The notes: generated by a model from the sequence alone, not told the origin. Shown: positions 28,286 to 38,151, counted from the stretch's first letter. The stretch: 64,000 bases of DNA from Anaerolineaceae bacterium (GCA_026708325.1 JAPOVC010000003.1:87919-151918), one strand, 5' to 3'. Numbers and translations are program-made.

Positions 28286-31200
28286 ATGGCCGGCAAGGAC
28301 TTTGTGCACCTTCACGTCCACAGTCAGTTTTCGCTGCTGGACGGGCTGGGTCGCATCGACGATCTGGTGGCGCGCGCCGCTGAACTGGGCATGGGCTCGC
28401 TGGCGATCAGCGATCACGGCGCGATGTTCGGCGCGATTGATTTCTACCGCGCCTGCAGGGCCAAAGGCATTCATCCGGTTATCGGCATGGAAGCCTACGT
28501 GGCGCCGCGAGGCATGCGCGATCGCGACCCGGCGCTGGACCGCAAGGCCGCGCATTTGCTGCTGCTGGCGCGCGACGACCAGGGCTACCGCAATCTGCTG
28601 CAAATCGCCTCCGCCGCCCAGCTGGAGGGCTTCTATTACAACCCCCGCATCGATCGCGATTTTCTGACGGGGCATGCCGGAGGCCTGATCGCCACCACGG
28701 GCTGTCTCGCTGGTGAAATCCCTTCGCTGCTGATGGAGGGTCAGGAGGACGCTGCCCGCGACCTCATCGGCTGGCATCAGGACGTCTTTGGCCGCGAGAA
28801 CTTCTTCCTGGAATTGCAGCATCACGACATTCCGGAATTGCGTCAGGTCAATCGTTGGCTGGTGGAGAATCGCGTGGGGCTCGGCGCGCCGCTGCTGGCC
28901 ACCAACGACGTGCACTACGTGATGGAGGGCGATCACGACTCGCACGACACCCTGCTGTGTATCCAGACGGGGTCGCAAAAGGCGCAACAAAATCGTATGC
29001 GAATGTCCGACCCCAGCTATCACCTGGCGTCACCGCAGGAAATGTGGGACGCCTTCGGTGAGATCAACAATGGCGAGGCGTTGAAAAACACGCTGCTGGT
29101 CGCGGAAATGTGTCAGCTGGACCTGGACATGAAGGGCTACCAGCTCCCCGCCTTTCCGGTGCCCCCCGGCCATGACGCGCAGAGCTGGCTGCGACATCTC
29201 TGTGAAAAGGGACTGCGCTGGCGCCTTGGCGAGCGGGCGACAGACGACCCCCGTCTGCGGGCGCGGCTGGACCATGAACTGGGCCTGATCCATGACATGG
29301 GCTTCGACACCTATTTCCTTATCGTGTGGGATCTCTGCGAGTTCGCGCGTGAGGCCGACATCTGGTGGAACGTGCGCGGTTCCGGCACCGGCAGCCTGGC
29401 GGCCTGGTGTCTGGGCATCACGGAAATCGACCCGATTCGCGACGGCCTGATCTTTGAACGTTTCCTGAATCCCGGCCGCATCAGCATGCCGGACATCGAC
29501 CTGGACTATCCGGACGACCGCCGCGCGGAAATGATCAGCTATGCGGCGCGCAAGTACGGCGAGGACAAGGTCGCCGCCATCATCACCTTCGGCACCCTGG
29601 GGCCGCGGGCGGCGGTGAGGGACGTGGGCCGCGCGCTGGAGATTCCGCTGGAGCGCGTCAACCAGATCGCGCGGCTGATTCCCCAGGAGCCCCGTCCCAA
29701 ACCCCTGCCGGAGTATGTGGAGGCCACGCCCGAACTCAAGGACCTGGCGAGCCGCGACGAGGAGGTCCAGCGCATTCTGGCCACCGCGGAGTCGCTGCAG
29801 GGCATCAGCCGCCACGTGTCGACGCACGCCGCCGGCATCATCATCGGCGACCGGCCGCTGGTGGAGACCATTCCCCTGCACCGGCCCACGCGCGGCAGCG
29901 ACAGCGCCGACATTCGCGCGGTCACCCAGTTCACGATGGAGACCTGCGAATCGATCGGCCTCCTGAAAATCGATTTTCTGGGCCTGTCCACGCTGACCAT
30001 TTTGCGCCGCGCCTGCGATCTGATCCTTCAGCATCAGGGCATCGCCTACACCATGGAAAACATCCCTTTCCGCCACGAGATGGTCGAAGGGGATGCCGAG
30101 GCCGAAAGGATGCTGGACGAGACCTTCGCCCTGCTGGGGCGGGGGGAGACGGTCGGCATGTTCCAGGTCGAGAGCGAAGGCATGCAGCTCATGCTGCGCG
30201 ACATGCGGCCGCGGCGTTTCGAGAACATCGTCGCCGGCATCGCGCTCTACCGGCCCGGGCCGATGGACTACATCGCCACCTACAACCGACGCCTGCGCGG
30301 GGAAGAGGACATCACCTACCACCATGAGTCGCTGAAGCCCATTCTTGAGGAGACCAGCGGCATCATCGTTTATCAGGAACAGATCATGGAGATCGCCTCG
30401 CAGCTTTTCGGCTACGAACTGGCGGAGAGCGACACGATGCGCAAGGCCGTCTCCTACAAGCGTGAGGAAGACCTCGTGAAGCACCGCGAGATTTTCCTGC
30501 AGCGCGGGCCGCAGCACGGCATCGACGAAGGGGTGGCCGGCAAGATTTTTGACGACATCGCCTTTTTCGCCAACTATGGCTTCAACAAGGCCCATGCGAC
30601 GGACTACGCCGTCATCACCCTGCAGACGGCCTTCCTCAAGTGCCACTACCCCGAAGAATACATGTGCGCCCTGTTGAGCGTGCATCGGGATGATGCCAAC
30701 CGCATCGCCGGCTACATGGAAGAATGCCGCCGCCTGGGGATCCCGGTCCTGCCACCGGACGTCAATCACAGCCGTCTGGACTTCGACATCCAGGCCGACG
30801 CAAGCGGTCGACGCGGCATTCGCTTCGGCCTGGCCGCCATCCGCGGGGCCGGCGCCGGCTCACTGCAGCAGGTCATCGACTCGCGGGAGCGGGACGGCCG
30901 GTTCAACGACCTTGAGGACTTCTGCAAACGGGTGGACCTGCGCCAGACGGGTCGTCGCTCGCTGGAAAGCCTGGCCACGGTGGGCGCCCTGCGCGATTTC
31001 GGCGAGCGGGGTCGATTGCTGGCCGCCAGCGAACGCCTGCTGGGCTTCAGCGCCCGCTGGCATCGCGACCGTGAAGTGGGCCAGGCGAACCTGTTTGGCG
31101 AGCAGGCCGGGATGTCCGACGAGATGCTGGGCAATCTGCCGGAACACAGCGTCCTCAGCGAACGTGAACTGCTGGAACAGGAAAGGGAGCTGCTGGGGAT

Positions 31201-32182
31201 TTACCTCAGCGGACGCCCTGTGGACCGCTTTCGCAAGGCCCTGCAGCAGGCCGGCACGCGCGACATCGGCGAACTTGTGGCGGCGGGCTACGGGCTCCAC
31301 GACCGTCCGGTCATCGTGGCCGGGGAAGTCGTCGGCGTTCGCACCCTGCTCACAAAGCGCGGCGAGCGGATGTGCATCGCGCAACTGGAGGACTGGCGCG
31401 AGTCGGCGGCGACGATCGACGTGACGATTTTCCCGCGCACCTGGAAGCAATGTGAGGGACTGGTGGGGCAGGGACGCGTGATACACGTGCGCGGCAAGCT
31501 GGACAGTTCGCGCGCCGCGCCGCAGGTCATCGCGGACGAGGTCAAGGACAACTTCACGGTGCTGGAGATTCAGGACGAGGACCTGGCTGCGCCTCTGGAA
31601 ACGCCGCCCCCGGCGCCCGATGACTACGCCCCTCCGCCGGTCAATGACTTCGCTCCGCCTCCTGAAACGGACGCCGACTTCGCGCCACCCCCTGAAAGTG
31701 CCCCTTCAGCCAGCGATGAGTTCGCGCCGCCGGACGAGGGCATGGAGGCGAAGGCCGAAGCATCGCTCTCGCCTGCGGATGAAGCGGTGGCGCAGAAAGC
31801 TGAAGCGGAAATTCCGGCCCCGGCGCAGCAGGGCGAAGCAGAAACTGAACAGGACCCTGACGATGGCGCTGCCCCTGACCTCGCACCTGCGGATGCCCCG
31901 GAGGCCGGCACCACCCGCCTGCTGACCGTGCGCCTTTCACGCAGCGATGATGCGCGGCGCGATCAAAGGCGCCTGGAGCGCATCGTCAATACCATTTGCT
32001 CATGGCCAGGCGAGGACAGTTTCTGCGTCGTCGTGGAATCGGCCGGGCAACCCCTGCGACTGGAATTCGAGACTCGTGTCGGCGTTTGCGAAGAGATGAT
32101 GGACGCCCTGCGTGAAATCGTGGGAGCGGGTGACCTGGGCCTGGAGAAGAAAGAGTCGGCGGCGGCTGGCCGGCAAGACTAA
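28286..32182 (+). CDS. dnaE: DNA polymerase III alpha subunit
   Basis: This 1298-residue replicative polymerase has an N-terminal PHP domain (HLHVHSQFSLLDG from about residue 7), the catalytic PDIDLDYPDDR (about 400-410), the fingers region, a tandem helix-hairpin-helix and an OB fold. It is about 130 residues longer than typical DnaE. The excess is a Pro/Ala/Glu-rich linker (about 1100-1205) with repeated FAPPPE-like units. A globular C-terminal domain (about 1210-1290) follows, starting TRLLTVRLSRSDD. ATG at 28286 fits the DnaE family start and the promoter position. pfkA follows 44 bases downstream. Confidence 0.97.
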   Translation: MAGKDFVHLHVHSQFSLLDGLGRIDDLVARAAELGMGSLAISDHGAMFGAIDFYRACRAKGIHPVIGMEAYVAPRGMRDRDPALDRKAAHLLLLARDDQGYRNLLQIASAAQLEGFYYNPRIDRDFLTGHAGGLIATTGCLAGEIPSLLMEGQEDAARDLIGWHQDVFGRENFFLELQHHDIPELRQVNRWLVENRVGLGAPLLATNDVHYVMEGDHDSHDTLLCIQTGSQKAQQNRMRMSDPSYHLASPQEMWDAFGEINNGEALKNTLLVAEMCQLDLDMKGYQLPAFPVPPGHDAQSWLRHLCEKGLRWRLGERATDDPRLRARLDHELGLIHDMGFDTYFLIVWDLCEFAREADIWWNVRGSGTGSLAAWCLGITEIDPIRDGLIFERFLNPGRISMPDIDLDYPDDRRAEMISYAARKYGEDKVAAIITFGTLGPRAAVRDVGRALEIPLERVNQIARLIPQEPRPKPLPEYVEATPELKDLASRDEEVQRILATAESLQGISRHVSTHAAGIIIGDRPLVETIPLHRPTRGSDSADIRAVTQFTMETCESIGLLKIDFLGLSTLTILRRACDLILQHQGIAYTMENIPFRHEMVEGDAEAERMLDETFALLGRGETVGMFQVESEGMQLMLRDMRPRRFENIVAGIALYRPGPMDYIATYNRRLRGEEDITYHHESLKPILEETSGIIVYQEQIMEIASQLFGYELAESDTMRKAVSYKREEDLVKHREIFLQRGPQHGIDEGVAGKIFDDIAFFANYGFNKAHATDYAVITLQTAFLKCHYPEEYMCALLSVHRDDANRIAGYMEECRRLGIPVLPPDVNHSRLDFDIQADASGRRGIRFGLAAIRGAGAGSLQQVIDSRERDGRFNDLEDFCKRVDLRQTGRRSLESLATVGALRDFGERGRLLAASERLLGFSARWHRDREVGQANLFGEQAGMSDEMLGNLPEHSVLSERELLEQERELLGIYLSGRPVDRFRKALQQAGTRDIGELVAAGYGLHDRPVIVAGEVVGVRTLLTKRGERMCIAQLEDWRESAATIDVTIFPRTWKQCEGLVGQGRVIHVRGKLDSSRAAPQVIADEVKDNFTVLEIQDEDLAAPLETPPPAPDDYAPPPVNDFAPPPETDADFAPPPESAPSASDEFAPPDEGMEAKAEASLSPADEAVAQKAEAEIPAPAQQGEAETEQDPDDGAAPDLAPADAPEAGTTRLLTVRLSRSDDARRDQRRLERIVNTICSWPGEDSFCVVVESAGQPLRLEFETRVGVCEEMMDALREIVGAGDLGLEKKESAAAGRQD

Positions 32183-32226
32183 GGCAGGGTTCGGCGAATT
32201 CTCACTGCAAAAGGGGACAAAGGGCA

Positions 32227-33195
32227 ATGAAGCGCATCGCGGTGATGACCAGCGGCGGCGATGCCCCTGGCATGAATGCAGCCATTCGCGCCGTGGTGCG
32301 TACCGCCCTTGAGTTCGGCATCGAGGTGCTGGGCGTGCGCCAGGCCTTTGGCGGCTGTCTCAACGGCGACTTTCAACCCCTGGACAGCGCGGCCGTCAAC
32401 GGCATCCTGCAGCGGGGCGGCACGGTCTTGCAGACCGCCCGCGATGAGGAATTTCGTACGCTGGCCGGGCAGAGGAAAGCCCTGCGCCGTCTGAATGAGG
32501 CGGGCATTGAAGGCATGGTGGTGATCGGTGGCGGCGGCAGCATGGCGGGCGCCATGGCCCTGCACGACCTGGGTTTCAGGGTTGTGGGCGTACCCGGCAG
32601 CATCGACAACGACATCTGGGGCACGGACATGAGCATCGGAGTCGACACGGCGCTCAACACCATCATCGACGCGCTGGACCGCATCCGGGACACGGCGACT
32701 TCCCATCAGCGCGCCTTTCTCGTCGAGGTCATGGGTCGCAACAGTGGCTATCTGGCGCTGATGAGCAGCATTCTGGGCGGCGCGGAAATCGTGGTCACGC
32801 CCGAGCGCGAGATCACCATGGAGGAGATCGCCGACTCGCTGATCGATTCCTACACGCGCGGCAAGTCGCACGCCATCGCCGTCATCGCGGAAGGCGCGTC
32901 CGTTTCCACCACCAGACTGGCCGAATACCTCGAGTCACATCCGCATGTGGGCTTCGAGATCCGCCTGTCGATCCTGGGACACATGCAGCGGGGCGGGCGC
33001 CCCTCCGCCTTTGACCGACGCCTGGCATCCATCCTGGGCATGCGCGCCCTGGAAGCCCTGCGCGACGGACAGGGCGGCGTGATGCTGGGCATGCAGGGCC
33101 GCGAGATCTGTCAGGTCCCGCTGGGCGAGGTCATCGTCAACGAGCGCCACATGAGCGACTGGTACTATGACCTGGCGCACGTCCTTTCGCGCTAG
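32227..33195 (+). CDS. pfkA: 6-phosphofructokinase (PfkA type), variant Mg-ATP motif
   Basis: This 322-residue protein aligns with bacterial ATP-dependent PfkA. TSGGDAPGMN lies at the N-terminus, Asp127 and Asp129 in GSIDNDI are the catalytic base and metal region, and MGRNSG (about 168-173) and the QRGG region bind fructose 6-phosphate. Two signature residues differ: the usual GGDGS is GGGGS (101-105), losing the Asp103 that coordinates Mg-ATP, and Thr125 is Ser. Gly124 suggests an ATP rather than pyrophosphate enzyme. It should phosphorylate fructose 6-phosphate in glycolysis, but activity with the altered site is uncertain. Confidence 0.9.
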   Translation: MKRIAVMTSGGDAPGMNAAIRAVVRTALEFGIEVLGVRQAFGGCLNGDFQPLDSAAVNGILQRGGTVLQTARDEEFRTLAGQRKALRRLNEAGIEGMVVIGGGGSMAGAMALHDLGFRVVGVPGSIDNDIWGTDMSIGVDTALNTIIDALDRIRDTATSHQRAFLVEVMGRNSGYLALMSSILGGAEIVVTPEREITMEEIADSLIDSYTRGKSHAIAVIAEGASVSTTRLAEYLESHPHVGFEIRLSILGHMQRGGRPSAFDRRLASILGMRALEALRDGQGGVMLGMQGREICQVPLGEVIVNERHMSDWYYDLAHVLSR

Positions 33196-33239
33196 TAAGC
33201 GGGTCCATTTTACCCGCGCTCGCAATTGCACGAAGAGAT

Positions 33240-33725
33240 TTAGAGCCGCGCGCGGCTGATGGCCGCCACGCGCGCCCCGGTCAGCTGGATGAGCGCCGTC
33301 GTGGCCAGGCGCAGTTGCTGACCGCGTTCGCCGGCGCTGAGGAGCAATTCCTCATGTTCGCGCGCAGCCTCATCCAGCCAGACCTGCCAGCGGCGGTGAG
33401 ACAGGGCCAGGGCGCTGATGCCGCCAATCTGCATTCCGGTCAGTTGTTCGGCCCGCTCGCGCGCGGCGAGACGCAGCTTGCGTTGGCCGCTCAGCGCAGC
33501 CAGGCGCTTCAGGTCCAGAGCGCGGTCGGCGGCGATCAGGGCCAGTAAGGGTTTGCCGCCGCCGGCGGGTTCCAGCACCAGGGTCTTGTAGACCACGCTT
33601 GCCGGTACCTTCAGTAGTTCGGCGACCACTTCGGCATCGTGGAAGCGGCTGGCGTCGTAGCTCAGGGCGGTGAAGGGGATGCGGCGTTGTTGCAGGAGGC
33701 GAGTGGCGTTGAGTCGTTTGGCCAC
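33240..33725 (-). CDS. ybaK: YbaK/EbsC-type Cys-tRNA(Pro) deacylase-like protein
   Basis: This 161-residue protein matches the YbaK/ProXp editing-domain family, which hydrolyses mischarged Cys-tRNA(Pro) or Ala-tRNA(Pro). The invariant Lys is in VVYKTLVLE (about 47), and GMQIGGISAL carries the conserved GxxxGG-S motif that cradles the aminoacyl end. It is a stand-alone domain with the usual length. It lies 7 bases after the SDR gene and is probably co-transcribed with it. Confidence 0.87.
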   Translation of the reverse strand: MAKRLNATRLLQQRRIPFTALSYDASRFHDAEVVAELLKVPASVVYKTLVLEPAGGGKPLLALIAADRALDLKRLAALSGQRKLRLAARERAEQLTGMQIGGISALALSHRRWQVWLDEAAREHEELLLSAGERGQQLRLATTALIQLTGARVAAISRARL

Positions 33726-33732
33726 GGGCAGC

Positions 33733-34521
33733 CTAACGGTACTGGCGCCGCGCCATGCGGCCCAGGAGATCCGGCGCCAGGCGTCCGGCCAGCAGGATCA
33801 GGCGGTTGAAGAGGCGCAGGGTGACGGATCGCCGCGGCCGGTCGATGACGCGCATGACTCCCCTGGCGACTTCTTCTGCCGACATGACCGGCAGGCTGCT
33901 GCCCGCCTCGCGGGCACCGGCACCGAGGCGACGCGAGTCGAATTCCGTGGCCGTGCGCCCGACCAGCATGTCCGTCACCAGAATGCCCTCGTCCTCCAGT
34001 TCAAGACGCAGGGAATGCGCCATGCTGCTGAGGAAGGCCTTGCTGGCGGCATAGGCGGCGCTGTAGGGTACGACCAGCGGGGCAGCCAGCGACGAAATGG
34101 TGATGATGTGTCCGCCACCGCTCTCGCGCATGGCGGGCACGGCGGCGCGAATGCTGTGCAGGACACCGTCGACGTTGGTGCGTAACAGACTTTCCAGCGC
34201 GGCCCACTCTGCGCCAACCAGGTCGCCCCGCAAACCCACGCCGGCATTGGCAACCAGAATGTCAAGGCGGCCAAAGCGGGCGACACCCTCCTTAACAGCC
34301 CGCGCGACATCCTCCCGCTGCGTCACGTCGCCGGCGATGGTCAGCACATCGCCCTGGAACTCGCGGGCGTCTTCTTCAAGTTGCGCCAGTCGTTCCGAAT
34401 TACGCGCCATGCCGATGACGTGAATGCCGGCGCCCAGCAGGGTGAGGGTCGTGGCGCGACCGATGCCGCTGGAGGCGCCGGTCACCAGAGCAACCCGATT
34501 TTCAACGCTGCCCGCACTCAT
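33733..34521 (-). CDS. Short-chain dehydrogenase/reductase (SDR)
   Basis: This 262-residue classical SDR has the NAD(P) motif TGASSGIGRA (about 14-23), the NAG structural motif in ILVANAGVG, the catalytic Ser in ISSLAAP and the Tyr-x-x-x-Lys in YAASKAF. The C-terminal 35 residues (SVTLRLFNRLILLAGRLAPDLLGRMAR) are amphipathic or hydrophobic, as in SDRs that associate with membranes and act on lipids or retinoids. Substrate is unknown. It diverges from the CHAD gene. Confidence 0.9.
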   Translation of the reverse strand: MSAGSVENRVALVTGASSGIGRATTLTLLGAGIHVIGMARNSERLAQLEEDAREFQGDVLTIAGDVTQREDVARAVKEGVARFGRLDILVANAGVGLRGDLVGAEWAALESLLRTNVDGVLHSIRAAVPAMRESGGGHIITISSLAAPLVVPYSAAYAASKAFLSSMAHSLRLELEDEGILVTDMLVGRTATEFDSRRLGAGAREAGSSLPVMSAEEVARGVMRVIDRPRRSVTLRLFNRLILLAGRLAPDLLGRMARRQYR

Positions 34522-34612
34522 GGCATCCCTTCAGGGTTCTGTCGGCCATGGCCGACCACCGTACACGGCGCAGTATAGCGTGACCCCGCGCCCCGACATG
34601 GTCAGGAAGGGC

Positions 34613-34618
34613 TATACT
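34613..34618 (+). promoter_or_regulatory. Candidate -10 of the CHAD-domain gene
   Basis: TATACT lies 19 bases before the GTG at 34637. There is no good -35. It implies a very short leader, and that in-frame start codons further upstream are not used. Confidence 0.4.
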
Positions 34619-34636
34619 GGGAACAGGACTGGCAGA

Positions 34637-35614
34637 GTGTGGAACCACAGGGTCTTGATCGGCGGCCAGGAACTGCGCAAGGAACTGGAAGGGCGGCTGA
34701 CGGCCGGCGTCAGAGAGCTGCGAAGCGAGGACCCGGTAACGGAGGCGGGCCGGGTGGTATTGCTGGTGGAGTTTCGCAACGTGCTGGCGCGCGAGGAGGG
34801 CAGCCGCAGCGGCACGGACATCGAAGACCTGCACCAGTTGCGGGTCGCCATGCGCAAGTCACGCAGCATCATGCGCCTGCTGCGTCCCTGGTACCGCGGG
34901 CGGGTCATTCGACGACACAACGAGGCCATGCGCAGCGTCATGCGCGCATCGGGCCCGGTGCGCGACCTGGACGTGCTGCGCGAGGACCTGCTGGCCCTCG
35001 ACCGGGACGATGCAGCGGAATTGCAACAAAGTCTGGAAGCACTGGACCGGCAAAGGACGGGCTTGCGCGGCAAGCTGCTGTTTGCGCTCTACAGCGAGTC
35101 TTGGGAACAGTTCCTAATCGAATATACGGACTTCCTGGTCTCTCCTGGCGCAGGAACCGCAAGGAGCAGGCCCGGCAGAATCGTCGCCCGGCAGCTGCGT
35201 CATGTCCTGCCGCTGCTGGTGCAGCAGCGCTTGACGCGTGTGCTCGCCTATGGCCCCCACCTCGCGGATGCCGACAGCGCACGGCTGCACGCCCTGCGCA
35301 TTCAGTGCAAGCGCCTGCGCTATGCCCTTTCGACCTTCGACGCCCTGCTGGGGCCGGAGGCAAGGGAATACATCCGGGAACTCAAACGAATGCAGGACCA
35401 CCTGGGGCGACTGAACGACATCAACGTCGCCAGGGGGCTCTTGCCGCGCCTGATGCCAGGGCTGGATTTCGCGGCCTGTGAATTCCTCTACGCGTATCGA
35501 CGGGACCTGGAAGATGAACGCGCTCACTTGCGGGAGACCTTTCCGGCCGCCTGGGAACGCTTCACCAGCCGGGAATGTCGTCAGTTGCTGGCCGAGGCCC
35601 TGCTGCAGCTGTGA
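34637..35614 (+). CDS. CHAD-domain protein
   Basis: This protein of about 325 residues carries a CHAD domain, an all-helical fold rich in conserved His and basic residues that binds inorganic polyphosphate. The hallmarks are DLHQLRVAMRKSRSIMRLLRPWY near the N-terminus and LHALRIQCKRLRYALSTFDALLG in the second half, two copies of the same H-x-x-R-x-x-x-[KR] helix. The GTG at 34637 is my choice from the promoter position; ATG at 34598 is an alternative. Its 3' end overlaps the convergent glycosyltransferase gene by 53 bases. A separate CYTH-domain gene, the usual partner of CHAD, lies at 42.1-42.7 kb. Confidence 0.88.
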   Translation: MWNHRVLIGGQELRKELEGRLTAGVRELRSEDPVTEAGRVVLLVEFRNVLAREEGSRSGTDIEDLHQLRVAMRKSRSIMRLLRPWYRGRVIRRHNEAMRSVMRASGPVRDLDVLREDLLALDRDDAAELQQSLEALDRQRTGLRGKLLFALYSESWEQFLIEYTDFLVSPGAGTARSRPGRIVARQLRHVLPLLVQQRLTRVLAYGPHLADADSARLHALRIQCKRLRYALSTFDALLGPEAREYIRELKRMQDHLGRLNDINVARGLLPRLMPGLDFAACEFLYAYRRDLEDERAHLRETFPAAWERFTSRECRQLLAEALLQL

Positions 35615-38126
35615 CGCCTTGCCCTCCTGGTGATGGCGGCGGGTCAACCTGAACGATCAGGCGTCGATCAAGGAGTTGGCTGTCTCCGGCCGGACGACCT
35701 TCGATGGTTAGGGCCTGACGTTCGCCGTCGCGCCAGTCGTAGATGCCGATCCACAGACCCGGATCTTCAACTGCGGAGAAGTCCACATTCGCCGGGATGC
35801 GCAGCAGTCGTTCATCGCGGATGAATTCGCCCGGTTCCCACAGCAGGGTTGAGTAGTAACGGCCAGCGGCATCCAGGCCGACCGGGCCGTCCCAGTTGGC
35901 GATCAGGTTGCCCTCGCCGTCGCGCAGGTGGACGAAGATCGAGTAGTCCTGTGTCGCCCTGTTCATGCTTTCCCAAAACAGCGCCAGCGTCAGTTCCCGC
36001 CCGGGCCGCAGGAGAACATCGTCCAGGGCGTGTCCCCGGAAGCGGGCGAAGTCGCCGAAAACGACGGCCTCGCGGGGATCGCGGTCGGCGGGCGTTGGCT
36101 GGAAACGCAGGTCGGCATTCACAGCGTACACCTGGTATCGAAAGTCGCCGTCATCGCTGAAGCCCTCGCGGCGCATGACGTTGTCCAGGCGGGAACCGGC
36201 CAACGCCAAAGCGCCCTGTACCTGATTGCTGCCCGGCGCGTTCGCGTTCCACTGCAGCGGATTCTCCGGCACGCCATCCACGAACAAGTCCACGTCATCC
36301 AGGTCCCGCAGGCGCGTCGGGTTGGCCGCCACGCGAATATCGCTGTGGGGGAAGAAAAAGGGCAGGCGCCGCACGCCCGGCGCCGCGACGACCATTTCGT
36401 CTTCCGGGTAGTCCCGCTGCAACTGGCGTAAACGAACAACCAGTTCCAGCAGCGCCCGGTTGCCTGACGCGAGCTTCGCCGAATCGTCCGGGTAACGACC
36501 CGCCTGCAGCCATTCGAAGCCGATTGCGGAATCGTTCAACGTGCTGAAGATGCCGGGCAGGGCCAGGCAGCAAAGCGCAAGCGGGGCCAGCATTCGGGTG
36601 CCGGCAGACCAGTAACGCAGACGCGTCGGATCCAGCCAGTGATGCAACGCCAGGGCGCAGGGAAGGATCAGCAACGGGACGATGGCGAAGGACAGGCGGT
36701 AGTGATAGCTATAGGACCAGAGCCAGGTGACGAACCAGGGCAGCGCCAGGATCATGGCCCAGGCGCAGGTCGCGATCTCTGCGCGAAGCGGCCCGGACTC
36801 CGGCAACAGCGGTCTCAGGGCGCGCCAGAGCGACAACGTTCCCGCTGCCAGCAGCGCCCACTCATGGGCCACAAGGCGACGGGCGGGTGCGACCGCCGCC
36901 AGACCCTCCAGGCGCCACTGGCCGATGAGGGTGGGCAACAGCGCGGCAGTTAGCGTAGCGAGCGCGACGATTAATGGGCGGGCGCGCCTGCGACTGGTGA
37001 AAGGGGCCCGCCCCAACGCAAGCAAGAGGCAGGCCAGGGCCAGCAGGGGCCAGCCGAATTCCGCGCCGCTGCGCGCCGCCCGCTCCAGCCAGAGCGCATC
37101 CGGAAAGTCGATGGCGTTATGGCCCAGGGCCAGATTGCGCAGGTACCAGATGGCGCCATGCGGCAGGCAGGCAAATCCGGTGAGCAGGGCGACCCGGAAG
37201 CGCGGTCGGAATGCGCGCCAGTCCCCCCGGACGCGCCACAGCTCGATTGCCAGCATCAGCGCCAAGCCGAGGATGAAGGCTCCGGCCGTCGGCTTGGTCC
37301 ACAGGGCCGTCCCCAGCAGCAGGCCGGCGATGATGGCGTGCCGCTGACGATGCCGTTCAGCCGTCCAGGCTTGCAGAAAGAAAGTGGCCGCCAGGGTGAA
37401 GAGCATGGTGAGCACGATTTCGAGATCGCCGAAGCGCGCCCACTCGCCGCTGTGCGGGTAAAGCGTCCAGAGCGCGGCGGCGATAATGCCAACGCGCCGG
37501 CTGAACAGGCGCATCCCCGCCAGGTAGACGGCGAGCGCGCAGCCCAGGTGCGTGAAGAAAAGCGTGGCGCGCGCGGCGTGATCGTCGACGCCGCCGGCCA
37601 GCAGTTGCGCCCAGGTGAATTGCAGCGGCAAAAACTGCGGATAGTAGCCGATGCTGGCGGGGATAGCGCCGGACAGGGTGTAGAGACGCCCTTCGTAACC
37701 GTAGACCCAAAGCGCGTCGTAGGCGGTGAAGGGCCACCAGGCGATGCTGTAGAGGCGCGGCAGCAGAGAAAGCACGATCAGGGCCAGCAGAAGTTTCTCC
37801 AGGCCGGTCAGCGGCGCAGGACCGGTCCCGACGGGGACGGGTTGGCGGCGTTTGCGCCAGGCCAGCACAAGGCCGACGATCGTCAGGGTCAGGACGCCGG
37901 CGAGTACGGGCTCCATTTGCAGACTGCCGACCATGCCCAGCGGCAACATCCAGAGGGTGAGCAGCAGTGGCCCGAAGGCAGCAGCGAGCGCAATCACGCT
38001 TGTCCTCGAGGCCCAGGCATCGCGCGGCAGGATGACCAGGGCCCAGGGGATGCCCAGACCGGCGAATACCAGCAGAAGGCCCGGCAAGGGCGCAAGACTT
38101 GCGCTCAACCAGTAGGGCAGGGACAT
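35562..38126 (-). CDS. Large PMT/ArnT-like membrane glycosyltransferase with C-terminal beta domain
   Basis: This 854-residue protein starts with about eleven or more hydrophobic segments (about 5-520) arranged like GT39/ArnT/PMT_2 transferases, which use polyprenyl-phosphate sugars outside the membrane. An acidic loop YDALWVYGYEGRLY follows the third segment, where the catalytic Asp usually lies. From about 545 it is soluble, ending in a beta-rich domain with LTLALFWESM, YSIFVHLRD and WIGIYDWRDGE, seen in many Chloroflexota glycosyltransferases. It is the last gene of the acyl-CoA carboxylase operon, 25 bases after accB. Acceptor unknown. Confidence 0.85.
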   Translation of the reverse strand: MSLPYWLSASLAPLPGLLLVFAGLGIPWALVILPRDAWASRTSVIALAAAFGPLLLTLWMLPLGMVGSLQMEPVLAGVLTLTIVGLVLAWRKRRQPVPVGTGPAPLTGLEKLLLALIVLSLLPRLYSIAWWPFTAYDALWVYGYEGRLYTLSGAIPASIGYYPQFLPLQFTWAQLLAGGVDDHAARATLFFTHLGCALAVYLAGMRLFSRRVGIIAAALWTLYPHSGEWARFGDLEIVLTMLFTLAATFFLQAWTAERHRQRHAIIAGLLLGTALWTKPTAGAFILGLALMLAIELWRVRGDWRAFRPRFRVALLTGFACLPHGAIWYLRNLALGHNAIDFPDALWLERAARSGAEFGWPLLALACLLLALGRAPFTSRRRARPLIVALATLTAALLPTLIGQWRLEGLAAVAPARRLVAHEWALLAAGTLSLWRALRPLLPESGPLRAEIATCAWAMILALPWFVTWLWSYSYHYRLSFAIVPLLILPCALALHHWLDPTRLRYWSAGTRMLAPLALCCLALPGIFSTLNDSAIGFEWLQAGRYPDDSAKLASGNRALLELVVRLRQLQRDYPEDEMVVAAPGVRRLPFFFPHSDIRVAANPTRLRDLDDVDLFVDGVPENPLQWNANAPGSNQVQGALALAGSRLDNVMRREGFSDDGDFRYQVYAVNADLRFQPTPADRDPREAVVFGDFARFRGHALDDVLLRPGRELTLALFWESMNRATQDYSIFVHLRDGEGNLIANWDGPVGLDAAGRYYSTLLWEPGEFIRDERLLRIPANVDFSAVEDPGLWIGIYDWRDGERQALTIEGRPAGDSQLLDRRLIVQVDPPPSPGGQGVTAAAGPRPATDDIPGW

Positions 38127-38151
38127 GGTCCTGAGGCGCCGGGCGTCCGGC

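Noticed and set aside
33196..33239. Hairpin GCGGGT-N7-ACCCGC between pfkA and the ybaK-like gene as a bidirectional terminator
   Set aside because: The stem is only 6 bp and neither strand has a U tract, so I do not call it.
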